Below the pieces are notes generated by a model that saw nothing but the letters and a program-made list of their open reading frames with translations, made no database searches and had not been told where the DNA came from. Made by a program: the position numbers and the translations under genes. A stretch of 64,000 nt of DNA. Origin: Nymphaea colorata. Taxonomy: Eukaryota; Streptophyta; Magnoliopsida; Nymphaeales; Nymphaeaceae. Positions 60,261-64,000 of this stretch are shown one piece after another (the first letter of the stretch is position 1; the number at the start of each line of letters is the position of its first letter). The stretch spans positions 124,001-188,000 of the forward strand of contig NC_045143.1 of NCBI RefSeq assembly GCF_008831285.2, written 5' to 3'.

Positions 60261-62939
60261 AAAATTGTCATCGTGTACATGATACTGGTGATCCTCCACC
60301 TCTAGTTTGCTGCTTTCTTTAGAATTTGGATTGGAGAGGAGTGTTCTTCGTCCCTCCCCTTTCCTTAGCACTTCCGTGTAAGACAAGTATTGTGTTCTCC
60401 TCCTCTCTCTACATATGAAAGGAAGTCGGACTTTTGAGCAATATTCTCACGTAAGTGCCTTATATACATAGTGCCATTTCACATATGATCAGTTGCAGAC
60501 TTTAATGATTTGAGAACAAATAATATCAATCGGATACAAACCTCAGGAAATTAATATATTTAGTATTTCTGTAAATTATAAACAACCAAGCTCCAATTTG
60601 GAAAACAAGACCCTAAAACCTCTTACTCACCCTCCTTTCTACTTGTTATGTAATCCTTTTTGTAAAGTAGAAAGCGAGGAAAAACCAACTTGTCTTCCCA
60701 GGAGGTGGAAGCAAGTGGTAACCTTTGAGGCCGACACCACAATCGTCGGCTGCCTGAGTAGATTCCATTGCTGGTTAACTCATTAGCATTGTAGAGAGGA
60801 GGCGCCATGTATTGTTGTAAGTAGTTGCAGAGTGATGTAATGGCTTTGATAGATGTTAGCGGACTAGTCTGCTACTTGGTGCTGGGCACTAAAGTAGTCG
60901 TCAGCTCACCGACACCGAACCCTTCACTCAACTTGCCATTAAGCTTACTGGTACACGCAATCAACGGGTACTCTTCACGCACACGTTAATTTCTAATGGG
61001 TAGGTGTAGGTCCTCTTCCAAACTGCCACCATCATTGATGAAGCCGGGTATACAATTCCGCCGTCTGTTCTTGATTTTTTTTATACTTCGTGCTGATGTC
61101 ATCTGTCTTAATAAAACGTGGAGGCCTACCCTCTGTAAAATAAAATTCTTGACAAATTTTTAGTACGATATGACATATATTGCCCTTTATACTTGTTCTA
61201 GAATTTAGTGCTCCTCGTGATATCTACTCTAACTGGAAATTCTAACTCTAAATCGAACAGGGCGGGCCCAATACCGCCCTAGTAGGTGTTCATGCTTTGA
61301 CTGGAGATTTTGGTGCCGACATAGACGGCAGTCGTGTTGGTGCGAATCTTTCTCCCAAGCTTTTCACGAATGATCATTTGAGATGAACTTGATCATGATC
61401 TTCACATGGAAACCCGAGCTTTCCTACGCATGTGAATTGATTGATTGTAGTTCTTCATATATGTAGTCATTAGAGGCATTTCCATCAATTTGTTTCAAAT
61501 TGAAAAAGAAAAAATGAATTGTACTACATATTTGAATTTTTAAATCTCACTTACTTAGCCTTTCAAAAAATACACTTAAAAGGAAAAGACTTAATCACAT
61601 CAGTACAAGGCACTCACAAATGGTTGAGACATGTCATGCGTATTATTGTTCAGGCAAACAAGAGTTCAATTTACTTCGCTTAAAAGCTTTAGGTAGCGTT
61701 TGGGCAATTCCTTGACAAAATGATTTTTTAGAAAACTTGGTTTTGTAAAAATGATTGTTTAAATGAGTTTTAAAAACATAGCTTTTATGTTTTGATGGGT
61801 AGACAAAAACAAAAAAAGGTTTTGTGTGCAAGAAGGGCCTTGGTTCTAAAGTAAAACTCCATACCATCTTCTACCCGAAGCCCCGTAGGCTTTAAAAACA
61901 GTCTATTAAAGATAAAAACCAAGGCCCTTTTGTTTAGTTTGGGTAGGAAAGGAAATTGATACTTAGGGATGTCAATATATTTGATTTGATGAGATATTCG
62001 ATCCAACCATTTCAAAAAAATCGGGGTACCAAAAAAAAATTAATACCTGACTAAGAAATCAGATCCAATTTGGATTTAAAAAACAACTGATCGGATCTAG
62101 ATTTGGATTCGTATATAGATATTTCATAAATATCCGATCAAGTATAAATAATTATCCGTTGGCATTTCCATTGGTGTGAATCTGATTTTGACATTCACAT
62201 TCGAATATTTATAACTTTGCCCCGAACACCGCCGACCTGGACGGTGAGTCTCCTTGTCACGCCCACAAGTTTTCAAAAAGGCAGTTTATGAAATTTTAAA
62301 CTAAAGTGTGTTTTTGAAACACTACATAATATTAGGTCGATTTTGAAATTTTGGTGAGGGGAGGTTTATCGAGCCCTACCCGCCTCTTTCCTTCTTCTTT
62401 TCTAAAATTCAGGAGCATGGACAAACTTTCTGCCCGTTGGGGCATAATTTCTGTTTTTCGTCCTTGTCCGTGGAGAAGCCGTCTTCCTCCTCTTGCAGAA
62501 GCTCTCCGCATGCAGCTGCCCATTCTCGTATCGCACGTCTGCATCAACTCCTCTTCCACGTCTCTGTCGAGGTGAGGCGCAGGCTTGCCTCTTTCTTTCT
62601 CGTTTTATTTCCAAACAGCCTGTGTTTCCCCAAATCGCAGCCCTAGTTGTCGTCTTCGCCTTTTCAAGATAGGGAAGGTTGTTTTAGATCTGCTTTATGT
62701 TTGAAAACTTGTTTAATTGGATCATAAGTTTGCAAAAGGACCTGCTTACAGCATGGATGTTATATATGAATATCGGACTTTCATGCGTTGTTGTTCTTCT
62801 TTGTTGGTTGCTAAATACTTTTATCTGTTTAGTTATATTGGGCCTGTCCATTGCCTAGGATTAATGACATTATTGGCTTTTGCTTCAAATTGTATTTGCA
62901 AATAATAAAAACTTTACCGTTCCCAAACAATATCTAAGT

Positions 62940-62970
<31 letters not shown>

Positions 62971-63771
62971 TGTGTGAAGCTTGAGGGTTCGAGGATCTTG
63001 TGTATAGCTTCTATGACTTCCTCCCCCTTTTCTGGTCAAAGCTTGTGAATCCTTTTTTAGCCTTCGTCAACTGTAATGTAGAATCTTAAATTGAAACATG
63101 TATATCTTGTACTTTGCTCTGTTTTGTGTTCGGCAACTGTTGGTTTCTTTGTTTGAATCAGAGACATCATCCAATTGACACAAAACGGGACAAAAATAAG
63201 TATCCAGGAACAACGCAAGAAACACTCTGATAAGAATCCTTCGTTTAGGTGATTTGCATCATAGTGGATGTTTTATTTCTCTGAATTAACATAGCATGCA
63301 AACTTATATAGTTCCAAAACCCTATTCTATATAGAACTGCCTCTAATTTTGAGTTAGTTTTGACCATGCTAAATATCTGAGTTTGCGGAGCAAACTTTGC
63401 TGCTTTTCCAAAAGCAGTTGAGACATGCCAAAGCCTTCCTTTAAACTTTTGCAATGCAAACCTGCAGGGAGTAGGGGCCTTTCTTGACCATTTTATTGAA
63501 CAAAAATTGAAGCTATACACAAACATACGAATAGAGCTGAGGTAGAATTACACTCTAGACATACAATGAGTGTACAAAAGCTATACAGCAGTAAACCATC
63601 AAACACGTGACCCCAACAGGAGAACTAACACACAGCTCCTCACACCGGAAGAGTAATCTTTTCCAAAGTTTGGAGTGGGATGAGTCTACAAGCCATGTTG
63701 AAGATATTAGGGAAGAATTTGAGGCTCATCTTTAGATCTTTCCTATAATTGTGCTTTTCTTGTATTTGCAG

Positions 63772-64000
63772 TTATGACTTGTGACCTAATTTTGGTGATG
63801 GCTGGTCAAATTTGTCGTGGGAAAGGGAAGGCTCAATGAGGCAGCACATTGTTGTAGACAGGCTTTAGCAGTCGCTGTCTGGTATGCATTTTTTTTTCCT
63901 TTTCTTCTTCCTTTCCTTCTTCATTGGTGGATTGCACTTGTCTAAGACAGTCTTATTGTCAAAAAAAGTTTCCCCTTAATGCTGCCCCAATTAATTGTCA
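63772..64000 (+). pseudogene. SEC: SECRET AGENT (O-GlcNAc transferase) TPR fragment, contig 3 copy
   Basis: The exon 63772-63881 follows a TATTTGCAG acceptor and ends before GTATGC. It carries NFGDGWSNL and, one frame over, GKGRLNEAAHCCRQALAV. A second exon starts at 63951 after CTAAGACAG and is cut by the window end. It matches the C2 version, including the extra C. Confidence 0.64.

Larger units (their letters stand above)
59369..64000. repeat. Inverted-repeat arm (contig 3), right
   Basis: This is the reverse complement of 20025-24702. Shared details, such as the 14-base loop of the first palindrome pair, tie it to D1/E1, not E3. Single-base losses are frequent in the first 900 bp after the gap. 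No gene beyond the SECRET AGENT fragment was recognised. Confidence 0.9.

Noticed and set aside
20025-64000. A giant functional inverted repeat with a 34.6-kb spacer
   Set aside because: The right arm is a separate contig beyond a gap, so its orientation and even its placement are not established by sequence.

Overview
This is nuclear DNA of a flowering plant. It is AT-rich, with no operon-like gene packing, no ribosome binding sites and no long reading frames. What coding signal exists is broken exons of plant genes (valyl-tRNA synthetase, a kinesin-7 type motor, a BEL1-like homeodomain protein, the O-GlcNAc transferase SECRET AGENT, adenine phosphoribosyltransferase), bounded by GT/AG splice sites, plus a Copia LTR carrying an initiator-Met-tRNA primer binding site. 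I could not find one intact protein-coding gene. The species cannot be named from this window.

The window is three contigs joined by two 100-base N gaps: contig 1 (1-11686), contig 2 (11787-59268) and contig 3 (59369-64000). Contig 1 (block A1) is a tandem-repeat array with a 245-bp unit (about 660-6950, decayed flanks to about 8550), then a valyl-tRNA synthetase pseudogene and a kinesin exon, then AT-rich DNA. Contig 2 runs: Copia LTR fragment (11787-12120); block B1 (12142-14178, BELL fragment); a short unique stretch; a 2.98-kb tandem duplication C1/C2 (14518-17500 and 17501-20455, SECRET AGENT fragment); block D1/E1 (20456-28197, palindromic cluster and APT exon 1); block B2 (28261-30275); block E2 (30276-35032); an older, diverged E+B remnant (35378-36890); a unique stretch (36900-37900); block A2 (37902-51199), a near-identical but longer copy of contig 1; an A2-only tail with a coiled-coil exon remnant (51200-52920); and block E3 (52925-59268). 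Contig 3 is the reverse complement of about 20025-24702.

Almost everything is therefore present two to four times. Duplications inside contig 2 (B1/B2, C1/C2, E1/E2/E3) are likely real. The two that straddle the gaps (A1/A2 and D1/contig 3) look like allelic contigs placed in one scaffold, so the large duplication and the 4.6-kb inverted repeat need an assembly check first.

The genes do not work together as a pathway. The window reads as a graveyard of captured or duplicated exons, almost all on the minus strand within contigs 1 and 2, mixed with satellite DNA and transposon debris. The most novel items are the 245-bp satellite with a hairpin in each unit and a higher-order structure that differs between the two copies, and the roughly 220-bp cluster of alternating ACCG(G/C)TATAG motifs, which coincides with a duplication breakpoint.
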